Below the pieces are notes generated by a model, which worked only from the letters and a program-made list of their open reading frames with translations, was not told the DNA's origin and ran no database searches. A program made the position numbers and the translations under genes. Positions 47,592-59,211 of a stretch of DNA of 64,000 nucleotides are shown in pieces (within the stretch, counting starts at the first letter, position 1; each line of letters opens with the position of its first letter). The DNA is taken from contig NW_022985561.1 of the NCBI RefSeq assembly GCF_010093815.1, positions 376,045 to 440,044 on the forward strand. Direction: 5' to 3'. This stretch comes from Pseudovirgaria hyperparasitica. Taxonomy: Eukaryota > Ascomycota > Dothideomycetes > Acrospermales > Acrospermaceae.

Positions 47592-48163
47592 TGCAGCTGC
47601 TTGAAGTGCAGCGATAGGCTAGTAACATGCGTGAGTAATTGAATGCTTCTTTCTAGAGAACCCGCCTACTGTCATCTTATATTCAAATAAGACTGTCTTT
47701 TACCTTTCAAGACAAGGGAGTCTGAGCAAAGCAACGTTCGTATGTTGGTAATGTAGAGTCTAGAAAAGACCTAGGGATGTGAACTGCGCTGCGCTGTGTG
47801 TGGGGTAAACCTTGCGGCACGGTTCAGCTTTGTTCCCTGTCTGAACACAAGATAATGACGATGAAGAAAAATTCAACGAAAAAGTGAAAATAAGAACGAC
47901 AAGGATAGAGAAGACTAAGATAAAGAAGACAAGAATAAAAAAACCTAGGACGAGGAAGACGAGATCCGACTAGGGCAACAGTATCTCGTTGGCGCACTGC
48001 GTTGATACTTGATAGACACCTGGCTCGACACTCCTGATAGTAACACTATCTACTGATGCACATAGCATGCATGCTTGCAAAGTTATATCGGCACACACGT
48101 GAACTATCAGAAGTGTTCTTTGAGGTACAACTGAGGCGATGCAATCGAGCATAACTTGAAACT
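47592..48163. other. Intergenic region with purine-rich tract
   Basis: A tract at about 47848-47972 is almost entirely A and G on the plus strand, with GAAGA, AAGAC and AAGAA words. No gene is seen. Confidence 0.5.
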
Positions 48164-48604
48164 ATGTCACGAGGAAGTGAATCTCATACCTCTTATTCCG
48201 AGCAAAATATCTTCGATTCGAGAAGGTATGAACGGAACAAGAACAAACGATTGTACCGGAGACGACGCTTATGATTCGGTCGCCAGCTTGATATTAGATC
48301 ACCAGAGAAGGTCCAGATATTGCAAAATCCTGATTCAGAATCAGATACCCTGAGAACTCAAACACGACATGCTTTCACCCTTCGCATAGCCAACAGATTT
48401 CTCAGGACTACAAGACTATACGAATCGCATTCCACAACCACTCGACCCACGCTACAGACACATTATCAAGATCGCCGCCGTGTTCTGCTGGAACTCTCCT
48501 TTCGAACATCAATCGTCGACCCAGAAATGGAGTATCGACTAGTGGACATCTTCGGTCAGGCGAAGTACTCTGGGAGGTCACAAGTCTTTTTCTCTCGTCG
48601 ATGA
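48164..48604 (+). CDS. Possible small two-exon protein, unrecognised
   Basis: A 62-base exon from ATG 48164 can splice (GTATGA at 48226 to ATTAG at 48297) in phase to 48298-48604, giving about 122 residues. The protein is Arg/Ser/Thr-rich and basic, with the C-terminal part EYRLVDIFGQAKYSG. It has no signal peptide, domain or homology I recognise. The purine-rich tract just upstream could be regulatory. Support is only the phase-consistent splice, so it may be a chance open frame. Confidence 0.3.
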
Positions 48605-49130
48605 TGTGGAAATTTACAGGATTGGTCTAATACAAAGAGGGCCTTGCCGCGTGGGCTCGTTTGGTAATAAGTAAAGTCGCCGCAGCTTCGTGACAACACG
48701 TGCTTGAATCGACTGTCTATAATGATTGAAATAGTGGAGCAGCTTGCTGGACCCCTTAGCATTGCGCCCAATATTGATGGGACTCTGGTAAGGCGTCGTA
48801 CAGTCGAATTCCGGAACAGGGGAGTATTCCCCTGAACACTTTCGCATCGTGCTCCCCAGATGTGGACGACTTTTTCCTTGGGCAATTGATGGCTGCCTGA
48901 TTTGCCGCTGGACTGTGTCCCGAACTTGAAATTCTGACAAAAAAACTAATCAAACCATGTACCTTTTGTAATCGCGATGTATGCACGACTTGGCCACCCT
49001 CGGTCGAAACACGGCGAACCATATCCCGTGGAAAACGCACAAATGCCCTACACTGCCGCTTGTGTATGCTGGTAAGTGCAATACCAATGCCAATACCACG
49101 AAGTTCACGCTTACAGCTGCAGAATCCAGC
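48605..49130. other. 3' flank of the MFS gene
   Basis: About 520 bases with overlapping minus-strand open frames (48556-49040) that show no domain and probably lie beyond the transporter's stop. Nothing else is seen. Confidence 0.35.
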
Positions 49131-50753
49131 TCAAACAGCCCTTTTCTCAACCCGTGGCAAACACCACCAACAGACCACCATGCACCCGAACAACGACACA
49201 CAGATCGGATGTAGGACCCAAGTGCCTTTAGCCTGCGCCAGCAAGCCTGTCATGAACGGCGCAACCGCTCCACCCGAGCTTCCAGCGCTCGAGATCAACC
49301 CTATACTGCTCATTTGGATGCTCCGCGGCAGGCTGTGGCTAAATATAGACTGTGCGCAAGGATACACAGGTCCAAGCAATAGCCGAAGAAGCGATACGAA
49401 AACTGCATTGGAAATTACATTCGGGACGAGCCAGACAAGTATCTGCAGTGCAGTAGTCCCAGCGACAAGGCCATACACAGAGACCTTATCTCCGATGTGA
49501 GACGTGAGATGTGTGAGTACAAAGCGACCGATGGTGATCCCAGCCTAGGATACAGTTAGAATAACTATGAAAAACAATCAACAAGATAGGAAAAGAAAAC
49601 ATACCCAGAATCCAGCCGTAACATATCCCACCTTCCCAGGATCTCCACCTCTATAACTGATCAAGAAACTGATTACCCAGCCCGAAATACTGACCTCTGC
49701 ACCTTGGTACGCAAATATGAAAAGAGCACCTAGAATCGTGACCCGATTTCGCAACGCCCTCTTCAGCATTGCGACTTTACTCTCTCTGGTCGTCGCTCCA
49801 TATGCAGATCTCTCAAGAAGCGTACTCGGCGCCTCCTTCTCGTAATTCCCAAACGCCCATCCGGCAAATGGTAGTATCAAAACCCGTACAGCAACAATGA
49901 TGAGATAAAACCTGCTCCAGACGATATCTTTCGACACAAGAGCAGTAGCAGCAATCGGCGCAATTGTACCTCCCAGGCCATAACTACCATGACTTGCTCC
50001 AAGAATCACAGTTGAATTGGCAAGATTTGCACAGAACACGTTGTTCAAGGCAAGGTTGATCGCGGCGCCAGCACCGAGGAGGAAGTAGCTAGCAACGACG
50101 ACAGCAAATGGTGGCCGCACACCAATGAGTATATATCCCGCGATAATCATCAGTTCAGACAGCATCAGCGTCTTTGCGCGGCCCAAGCGCTGATGCAGCG
50201 CATCAATGAAGAATGCGGCTGCGATGAAACCAGCTGCGTTGGTTACGAAAATCAACGACACGATAGCATACCCGATGTCATAACTCTTCTCCATATATGG
50301 AATCAGTGCACCGGGCGCTAACCATACAGATCAGCTCCTGCCATCTTCTATGCGCAAGACTTCAGACAATGACAATGACAATGATAACGTACCACTATCC
50401 GTCAGGCCATTGCCGAAATAGATTGCACACGTACAAAACACGCGCCAGCGATTCATCGGCGGATTAGAGAAGCTTTGAATCTGTTCGACGACATTGCGTA
50501 CGTTTGGTGAACATGGGCGGCCAGATTCGAGTTCGTTAGGGGTGTGGGAACTGGAGACTGGGGTGACTCGTGAGCCGTTGGATTCTGTGCGCCCAGTGAT
50601 AGCGTTGAGTTTGATGGTGTCGGAAGGAATGGGGGAGATTTGCTTCGTGGTGGCGGGCACGCTCAAAGCGAGCGGGGCGCCTTCGAGAGTTTGGAGCTTG
50701 GGATATGATGAGGGGACAACATCGATATGTGCTCCTATGGAGTTAGATGACAT
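49131..50753 (-). CDS. Major facilitator superfamily transporter
   Basis: Plasma- or vacuolar-membrane transporter of about 495 residues. Exons 50753-50393, 50317-49605 and 49544-49131 are in phase. After a 95-residue Ser/Pro-rich cytoplasmic N-terminus come roughly twelve hydrophobic helices. Among them are IVSLIFVTNAAGFIAAAFF, VVVASYFLLGAGAAINLAL, VTILGALFIFAYQGAEVSI and, in exon 3, VYGLVAGTTALQILVWLVP. The HQRLGRAKTLMLSELM loop after helix 2 is the MFS signature region. The general pattern resembles the fungal BSC6-like or fucose-permease-like branch. The substrate is unknown. The first intron holds a short TCATTG repeat. It could export a product of the upstream metabolic genes, but it may equally be a nutrient carrier. 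Confidence 0.9.
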
Positions 50754-51243
50754 GATGGTGAGATCCTGTATGTTTTATCAATATGGGCAAACCAAAGCAA
50801 TAATGGAGAACTAAAAGGACAAATGGATTTTGTAGAAATATTGAGGAGAGCAAAGATTTGACCGTGGAAGACGATAATAAAGACTAATAGTGCTGACGTG
50901 AGTCAATGATAAGACTGTACCACGATGTCATAAATCCACAACGATAAACTCACGCATAAACATCTTGAGATGTGTCGTCTGCATCATCTGCCATGTGGTG
51001 GAGAGAATTACCATTTTTAGCAATGCTTCCGAAAGACGCTGAAGGCTGCCGCTGTCAGTGCCCAGTCAAGTACAGACGAAAGGTTTTGTAGTATCCGACA
51101 TCGTGCCGAATTACCCGTTCGGAGGGGTCACACAGGACTGGGCGAAAGGAGTTAAGAGGTTCGAGTCGCTATTTAAGCGTACAATGCGGAAGACTATCCT
51201 ACGATTCGTTGTATATGTGCGCTTAATCTGTGCGTGCAAATCA
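50754..51243. other. Intergenic spacer
   Basis: Promoter of the MFS gene and 3' flank of MDV1, both on the minus strand. No gene is seen. Confidence 0.4.
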
Positions 51244-53323
51244 TCAACACGACCAAACACCGACCATGCCGTCTCTGCGACCCTCAACCATGTACCCTTC
51301 CTTGATGCGGACCTGCTCGATGACAGCAAGGTGTCCGGCAACGTCAGTTTCGGAGACACCAGGGCCACAGTTCCACTGCCGGCTGTCGGTCTTGTCGTAA
51401 ACCTTGACCACATCTTCACCTGCTGCAGAAACGATCTGTTTCGCGTCGAACGCCATGCCGGTGATAGGATTGTCGTATGCATACGCATCGAATATCGATC
51501 CAGTTCGGAGGTCCCATATCTATTGTCGCTGGTAAGAGGCCATAGATACCAAAGGGCAAAGAAACTTACTCTGATACTTCGATCATTGCTGCCAGTCACC
51601 ATATGAACGTCATCAAATTGCAGAGCAGTGATAGGGCCAGTGTGTCCAACAAGGCTTCGATGTACCTGCCCACTGCGCAGGTCCCAAAGTCTGACGATGC
51701 CATCCGCTGTTCCACACGCCAGTGCGGCATCAAAGCACTGCAAAGCACCAACGAAGTCAGCTGACGAATCAGACTGCCTTCCCGTTGGCCGCCACTGGCC
51801 TTCACTTGAACCCATCGTCGTCGCAGCCTGCGCCGCCGCCCATAGCACATCGAGTGTCTGAACGCATCTGCCTTTCACTAAATCCCACTGTCGCAAGGTC
51901 TTGTCTGATGATCCAGAGACCAACATGTCGCCCCTCAGGTACAAAGCTGTGACTTCAGCCACATGTCCTTCTAGCGAGAAGAGCGGACAGTCTTGCATAC
52001 TCGTCGGGGGAGGCGGGGGCGGTTCATCTTCTGGATTCTCGAATACTAGTCCATCATCCTCATCTTGATTGCCATCTTTACTCGTTCCTGATTCCATCGG
52101 TGCATAGTCTGCTCGGCTGAGATCCCACAATCGTATAGAGGCATCCATCGATCCAGTTGCGACAATGTTCTCCTCTACTTGTAGACACCTGACCGACGAG
52201 AGATGACCTTCCAGCATGCCCATGCACCGTCCCGCATTTAGGTCCCACACTCTGACGGTGTCGTCCATTGAAGCTGTGACCATGGTGCCGAACGGGGCGT
52301 CAAAATCCAGGGCTGTAATCAGATCATTATGCGCTTGCATATCCTTGATCTTTGATCCGGACTCAAGGTGTTCATGTAGTATCATTGTCGATACTCGCCG
52401 CGGTACATGTCGTTTTTTCTTGGGTTTCGGAGTCGTTTCTGGTAGTTTCTGGTAGATAGACTGTGACATGAATTCCCCCGATGTTGTGGGCATATCACCC
52501 CCAGCACTGGAACCTGGTGACTTCTGAGCCAAAGCAGCGGCGTCATCCATCTCCTCTTGCATGTCCTCGATACGATTATCCACGTCGTTCAGGTCATGCT
52601 CTAGCTCTATCTCATCTTGCTCCAATCCTGCGAGTCGATCTAGAACGATTTTCCGCATCGTGTTGAGATTTGAAATCTTGTTGTCGATTTCTCTGATCTC
52701 GGTGGCGCACATGCTTTTCCGAACCTCCAGCATTTCGAGGCGATGGCTCAAACTGGTCTTCTCATTACGCAGTCGTGAAATGGGCTGGCCATCGTCCAGC
52801 TGCTCCCTCGAGCCTTCAAGAAGTTTCCGCCCGCGAGAGTTATGTCTTCCATGCCGAACTTTTGGCGATTCCGGATCTTCTGGCAGTGTCGCTTGGAAGC
52901 CTTGGAAGAGAGAGTATGCGTTGTGGTCTTGGGGGATGTTGGAGAGAAGAGCATCAGGTAGAGACGATATAGCTCGTTGTTGTATCTCCGATGGGATGAA
53001 CTTCGATCGAGCCAGGTCACGAGGAGTAGTCTGAGCGAAAGAGAAGACAGAGCGTTGTATCAGAGGCCGGCGAAGCTCACGATGGACGTCGGTCAGGGTA
53101 TTATGGAAGCTTCCTTCGGGACCGCCCATCAGATGTCCTGCAGTCGCAGTAACTTTGCGACCGAAAGTTTCGATTTGGCGGGTCTAGATTATGTTAGGAA
53201 AGTGTCGTATGGCAGAAAGAAGAAGTATCTTACGTTGACGCCATTGAATAGACCTGGATCGTCATCTTCCGGAGGAATGTATTGATCTCTTGACGAGCCA
53301 GATCGACCCTCCGGACTGGCCAT
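51244..53323 (-). CDS. MDV1: Mitochondrial division protein MDV1 (WD40 adaptor)
   Basis: Adaptor that links the outer-membrane receptor FIS1 to the dynamin DNM1 during mitochondrial fission. Three exons (53323-53234, 53183-51570, 51519-51244) give about 659 residues. The N-terminal part has [19 protein letters not shown] and helical segments expected to bind FIS1. Residues about 165-250 form a strong coiled coil that drives dimerisation. From about residue 310 to the end there are seven WD40-type blades, with repeated VRVWDL, IRLWDL, LRQWDL and VRLWDL and a final GVWSC. An acidic loop with a run of prolines sits between blades two and three. The small first exon supplies the true start; the frame beginning at 53129 would lack it. 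Chorismate mutase diverges from the same promoter. Confidence 0.93.
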
Positions 53324-53773
53324 CCGAGAGGTTATGAATGCAACGAGCGGTGATAGAAAAGAAGACTACGGAGGTGTCATAGTATTATGCTCGGAATGCT
53401 GCAGGATCTGTGGCCTATCACTGCGCGTACGAAAGATTGTCGCGTGAAGATGAATGCGGAGGATGTTGATGTCGTCTTCAACTGTGCTCGACTGATGCTT
53501 GCCCCGAAGCTAGTGCCTCGTGCGCAAGCTGTCCCGCAGCCCAGACCAGGGAGTGCAGCTACCGAATCCTTGGGATCCGATCCATCTCACTCCCATTTCT
53601 TCGTCCCGCAATATAGTCCAGTGGTCACTACAGGACCGACGTCGGAGTTCGCCATACTACTTCGCATCCATCGTGAGTCGGCGTTCGCTGACTTATATAA
53701 GACTTAAAGCCCCACTCCGACCCTCAATGTCTGTCAGACGCACCGCCTTCTCACTGACAACAGTATCGCAAAC
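53324..53773. promoter_or_regulatory. Divergent promoter of MDV1 and ARO7
   Basis: 450 bases between two divergently transcribed genes. A TATATAAG at about 53695-53702 lies about 75 bases before the ARO7 ATG. Open frames here are not supported. Confidence 0.5.
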
Positions 53774-54672
53774 ATGGATGCCGCCATAGATCAATTCGAC
53801 ATGTCAGACGCTGCGCGAGCTCTTGATATTGACAACATTCGTTTCCAACTGATGTAAGTACCGCGTATCATAGTCTACTACTCGTCCATTAACAACTATA
53901 GTCGACTTGAAGATACCATCACTTTCCACCTCATTGAGCGCGTACAATTCCCTCTGAACCGTACTATTTATGAACCTGGTGGTATCAAGATACCGGACAG
54001 CGACCTGTCGCTCATGGACTGGATTTTGAGAGGCCAAGAGCAACTCCATTCAATTGTGCGCCGCTACGAATCGCCAGACGAATACCCGTTCTTCCCCAAC
54101 GATCTCCAAAAGCCCATCCTACAGCCTGTCAACTACCCCGAAATTCTACATCCGAATAATGTGAACGTCAATCCGCAAATTAAGGAATCCTACATCAAGG
54201 ATGTTCTACCTGCGGCTTGTGAGCATCGTCTAGAAAGAGGCGAGACGAAAGAGAACTTCGGGTCTACTGCTGTCTGCGATGTAGCATGCTTACAAGCTCT
54301 GTCGCGCCGTATACACTTCGGGAAATTCGTGGCCGAATCCAAATTTCGTTCTGAAACAGAGAAATTTGTGAAGCTCATCAAGGCGGAAGACCGCGAAGGC
54401 ATAGACATCGCCATCACCAAACCGGCCGTCGAGGTGAAAGTACTAGAACGATTGAGGCTGAAAGCAAAGACCTATGGCACAGACCCAGACAATCAATTAA
54501 GACCCAGCAAGATAAATGTCGATGCTGTCGTTGCTATGTATAAGGTCAGATTCTCTTGCCCCAAATATGAGTACATCTCTTTGACAGCGTATAGGACCAT
54601 GTTATTCCTTTGACAAAAGAGGTAGAAGTCGAGTATATGATGCAAAGACTGAAAGATACAGAGTGGGAATGA
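53774..54672 (+). CDS. ARO7: Chorismate mutase
   Basis: Converts chorismate to prephenate on the way to phenylalanine and tyrosine. The protein is about 266 residues, the usual length of the allosteric AroQ eukaryotic form. Exons 53774-53853, 53902-54544 and 54595-54672 join in phase. Conserved parts are [18 protein letters not shown] with the N-terminal catalytic Arg, [38 protein letters not shown] with catalytic Arg and Lys, and the C-terminal [17 protein letters not shown] in exon 3. Without the third exon the protein would lose an active-site helix, so the splice is well supported. Regulation by tyrosine (down) and tryptophan (up) is expected from the family. Confidence 0.95.
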
Positions 54673-56015
54673 CCAAAGGTCCATTTCGCATCGTCTCCCA
54701 CAAGTCATTGAATGGTAACCAGCAATTCGGGCCTGAATGGGCAATAGCGACTTCTCAAAAGACCATGTTATCACCAGAATTGATCCACACTCCACAGCAC
54801 TATCGTTATACGCGCAGCTCACCCTGACCATCTTCCTCACGTTTGATGGCACTTTCATTTATGGTGGTGCGAAGTGTATCCGACTTTCATCAGACAGAAG
54901 AGCTGTTGTAGTCGCAGGTATAAAGTGGTCGGACTCCATTATTGTGGACCACGTTGAGGTTTCTTGCACGCCCCATTGTCTCGACACTACCATGATAAAT
55001 ACCGTTCGAAGCCATATAGTTCGAGTCTCAAATGCTCGGTCCAGCTGAACATTTGTTACCATGCGAGAAATTATTCTTTGAGACCATCCAACTAATAAAA
55101 GAACAATCTGGTCAAAGGTTTGTTTCATTTACCAGTACGTAGGTGAGTTGATACCACATCGAGCGACATAGTCTCCATGCAAGCAACTGCCAGTCTCGGA
55201 TCATTGAACGAACTGACTAGCAGTGGCTCTATGAGGGCTCGGAAAGAAGACAAAGGCAAGTGGAAACTATCGCTGCTAAAGAGAAAGATCCATGATTCGT
55301 AAGGATGTTGACTAGTTCCGCTCCAGCATTTGCGCCTGCGATACTTCCACGGCGACCCAGCAGCGTCACAAGAACGAGGAGCCTGACCGTGATCATCGTG
55401 ACGCCCGCTGGTACGGTTGAGGCCGAAAACTTGGTAGGAGACTACACATCTCCTCGATGCAATGATTGCAAAAAACTACTGACTAGTAGTGATAGTTATG
55501 GCAGAAACCACTTTCGACTTCTTCGGACGACTTGAGTTTCAGCCTCCACTCACTCGTCTGTAGACACCGTTACCCACAAGGGAGTGCGTGCCTAGCGCAT
55601 AGGATTGATTTCAAGATTTGTGTAAAGAGCTTTACATGAGTACATGAGTATGTTCGCGCTGCATTAGCCAATATATGCCCAACAGGCTTCACGGCCACGA
55701 TTTCTAATTATAGATTCCATGACAACTGTCTTACTGGGTATTTCATGCTTTCAATGTTGAAACGATCGGCCGAAAGCGTTCGGCACTATCACAAACTGCT
55801 ATGAGACCTCTATATTACAAACAAAGCAATAACCCTTCCATAAACTGGCTTACGTTGCGCTTCTTACATCAATTGATCCAATTTTGAATGCTATCGATAC
55901 CATCTCCTTATCTTGGATGAAACGCATATGCACGTGACCTGAGATATGTAACAAAACCTCGACACGTCCCCAAAAACATACTCATCAGGCGGGAACTTGT
56001 CAACGATAGTTCATC
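54673..56015. other. Gene-poor spacer
   Basis: About 1.3 kb. Overlapping open frames on both strands (54737-55048 plus, 54859-55128 minus, 55305-55535 plus) show no recognisable domain. Nothing else is seen. Confidence 0.4.
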
Positions 56016-57576
56016 ATGAATTCAATCCAAAAGCTTCGGTACCACATAAAGGACCTCCTTTACAATCCTACGCACACGGAATGGCTCTTCCCTGTGCTGT
56101 TCATACTCGACGCCATGCTCTGCATGCTGGTTATCAAGAATGTGCCTTGTAAGCCGACCCAAGGCTCAAGGCTTAGCCAATGTGAAGATCGGACCTTAGA
56201 AATTCTGACTGATCAGTAGACACCGAAATTGACTGGTCGTCTTACATGCAACAAGTGCGTCAATACATTGCGGGCGAACGCGACTATGAATTCATTAAAG
56301 GCGATACCGGACCACTGGTATACCCTGGCTTGCACGTTTATGTGTATCGGGTACTTTTCGAATTGACTGATGAAGGGAAGGATGTGAGGCGGGCACAGTG
56401 GATTTTCATGGGTGTTTATTTGGCGGGACTAGGGCTCGCAGGGGATGTTTATCGAAGGGCGAAGGTACGTGATGAAAGCAATTGCATACGACCACGGGAG
56501 ATATAGGAGAAAGGATGGTTTGGGGTCTCACACGACGCGTGCTGATGAAATGTAGGTCCCACCATGGGTGCTTCCCTTGCTTGTACTGTCAAAGAGGCTG
56601 CATAGCATTTTTTTGCTGCGGATGTTCAATGACTGCTTTGCGGTCTTGTTCCTCTTTGCTGCTATCAATTTATACCAGAGACGCCAGTGGACTACTGGTA
56701 CGCTGCTGTTCTCCTGTGCACTGGGGGTCAAGATGAGTGTGCTGCTTATGTTGCCGACGCTCGGGCTTGTCCTACTCATGGCTATGGGTCGCGAACGGCT
56801 TATGACACAGCTTATGCTTATTGGACAGATGCAGGTATGTGTCAAAAGCTCGAACATAGCTCATTGTGCATCTACGGGCTGAAGTATTAACATCCAACCA
56901 GCTTCTGTTTGGCTACCAGTTCCTCTCCACCGACGCCCGTTCCTATTTCACACGTGCCTTCGACCTATCGCGCGTCTTCATGTACAAATGGACCGTAAAC
57001 TGGCGTTTCGTCCCCGAGTCTACCTTTCTCTCGCGCCCCTTCGCCATTGGTTTACTGGCGGCCCATCTCACCGTTCTCGCTGTCTTCGCATTCGTCCGCT
57101 GGATCCGCCCTTCTGGCCGCTCATTATTTGACTTCCTCCAAGCGTCCTGGGCAATGCCAGCCGGTCCGCACGACCAACAGAAGATCTACCGGCGCCTTAG
57201 CCCAGAATTTATTGCAACAAGTCTCATGACTGCGAATGCGGTAGGTATGTTATTCGCGCGGAGCCTGCACTATCAGTTCTATTCGTGGACTGCATGGTGT
57301 ACGCCATTGTTGCTATGGAAATCGGGAATGCATCCTGTGCTAGGATATATGGTTTGGTCGGCACAGGAGTGGGCATGGAACGTGTATCCGAGCACGAATA
57401 TGAGTTCGGCGATAGTGGTGGCCAGTCTCGGAGTTCAAATTGGTGGTGTGTGGTGGGGAACCAGGAAGGAATTTGAGGGCGTGGATGCGTATGATACGCC
57501 GACAGGGGAAGGGGTGAAAAGGCAGCCGCGAGGTGAGCCAAAGGTTTTAGATGTTACGCACGAGCATACAGAGTAG
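56016..57576 (+). CDS. ALG3: Dol-P-Man:Man5GlcNAc2-PP-Dol alpha-1,3-mannosyltransferase
   Basis: Endoplasmic-reticulum membrane enzyme that adds the sixth mannose to the N-glycan lipid precursor on the lumenal side. Four exons (56016-56148, 56220-56464, 56556-56834, 56902-57576) give about 443 residues in phase. Hallmarks are [11 protein letters not shown], the [16 protein letters not shown] motif, [12 protein letters not shown], the KMSVLLMLP turn, [18 protein letters not shown] and SLHYQFYSW. About ten hydrophobic helices are visible. The first intron ends CAGTAG; both AGs give an open frame (see findings). The tail after the last helix is charged. It is convergent with the eIF1A-domain gene about 90 bases away. 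Confidence 0.95.
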
Positions 57577-57664
57577 AGTGTGCTTTGTGTGGGTATATAC
57601 TTTTATAGTGAGCATGGTCGTGATATGTCAATGCGGTAAGGACTCTTAGCAATTCCGAATCATT

Positions 57665-58069
57665 TCAGTCCTCTTCATCGCTACTCGGCATCTTGCCGGC
57701 TCTGCTATCCTCCTCGTCACTCTCCTCTTCCTCTTCCCTACCAACAAACTCCTTCGGCCAGTACGGCATCTTCATCCAGCCCTTCTGCTCTCGCACCACA
57801 TTCACGATCTCGCCTGATATTTTGTTGTCGCGCTCGCGCTCGGTCGTGTCCACCACCACGTAGCCACCTCGTTTGATCCAAATTAGGTTTCTAAACTTGG
57901 AAGGTAGCTCGACGAGGATTGGAGTCGTGGAGGCAGGGACAGTGACGCTGTAGAGATTGTTCCCTGTCGCTTTGATAACACGCGCGATCTTGTGGTCTTC
58001 AGCCAGAGAGTCTGGTGGAGACGCGGTGATCTCCGCGGTCTTTTGGAGAAGGTGTTTAGGTCGCGGCAT
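57665..58069 (-). CDS. eIF1A-domain (S1-type) RNA-binding protein
   Basis: Single-exon protein of 134 residues resembling EIF1AD, a nuclear relative of translation factor eIF1A. Residues about 25-95 form an OB-fold: HKIARVIKATGNNLYSVTVP, then ILVELPSKFRNLIWIKRGGYVVVD and GEIVNVV, the eIF1A/IF1 pattern of hydrophobic strands and an RGG-like loop. The C-terminal 35 residues are highly acidic (runs of Glu, SDEED) with Ser-Asp-Glu CK2-like sites. Length and layout fit the family. It is probably involved in ribosome or RNA processing rather than canonical initiation. Confidence 0.85.
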   Translation of the reverse strand: MPRPKHLLQKTAEITASPPDSLAEDHKIARVIKATGNNLYSVTVPASTTPILVELPSKFRNLIWIKRGGYVVVDTTERERDNKISGEIVNVVREQKGWMKMPYWPKEFVGREEEEESDEEDSRAGKMPSSDEED

Positions 58070-59211
58070 TATGTTATTCAGCTAGTTTGGCTGGTGGTTC
58101 TAGGGTCGTTGGTGTATTTTCCAATCTGCGGGCAATTGTAAGGAGAACCAAGTCTTGTACTGGTGTAAAATAGGTACCTAACCGAGAAATTTTATGTATG
58201 CCTCAGGCAAAAACGTGCTTCTCTTTATACTGCAAAGCACCATTGTCTTGTATACTCGGTCTCTCTGACCTACGAAACATTCGAAGAGGAGGAAACGTCA
58301 TAAGCAATGATCAAGGTACCACGTATGTGACTTCTGATTACAATTACCAGAATACAGGGTGATGGTGTCGCGAAGTCTCGTACACGGCTCCTTATCTCAG
58401 CCTCTTATGACACATGTTGACCATGGCATACGATCAGTCTCCTCAGCTTTCTGTGCTATCGTCGAATGAGGTAGTATAGGTCTCATCACACTTGCGATAC
58501 TCAACAAGACTTTCAAGTATCTTCGTCGAGTGCTTACTGTAGCACAGCTCCTGGACAAGGTTCGCTGGATACTAGATTTCGATGGACCGATCGATGGATG
58601 CTCGATCAAACGTATCAGTTCATATGGCAGTAAGACAGCGGGCTTTAGGGCTTTAGGACCGAGACGCATAGTATTGAACGCTATTCTTGAGCAAGGCAGT
58701 AAAATGCTGCACATCGAAGACATGTCTACCTCGTATGACAGATGAAAAATGATACCTTATTGCAGAAGTGAAAGCATGCCCTTTTGTAGCCAAGCCATCG
58801 CCTCCTGTTAGTGAAGGTATATCATAGTGTTCTATCCTCGTCTTCTCCATTGCAGTAGCCTTAGTGTGTATGGATGAAAGCAGACTTCCACACAGTCCAC
58901 TCGAGAGATTTTCAAGCCCTAGGTATATACGCGTTCAATTGCTTATAGTGGAGCCTGGAAGACAATGACAACGTGTGAGCGATGTACAAGGGTGAGGCGT
59001 CGTAAATCACAGTATCCATGCTAGCACGTCCACGTCAACAACAAGCTATACCTATTACGGCCGGACATCAACAGACGGCCCAGCCTCCGCAATTTCGTAA
59101 CCCCTACCGAGCACTACTCCACGTCTCCTTCCGTATTGAACCTGCCAAACGCTTCAACCAAACCTGCAAACTCGCCCTACCTTATCGCATCTCCCCTCGC
59201 GCCTCACCGCC
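58070..59211. other. Divergent intergenic region
   Basis: About 1.1 kb between the eIF1A-domain gene and the repeat-protein gene. Short open frames at 58397-58745 have no support. CA/CT-rich sequence at about 59030-59200 is probably the leader of the plus-strand gene. Confidence 0.4.

Noticed and set aside
51155-51175. GGTTCGAGTCG resembling a tRNA B box
   Set aside because: No A box or foldable cloverleaf upstream; it is part of the MDV1 3' flank.
54737-55128. Overlapping open frames on both strands after ARO7
   Set aside because: Neither strand shows a domain, and each is probably a shadow of the other or chance.
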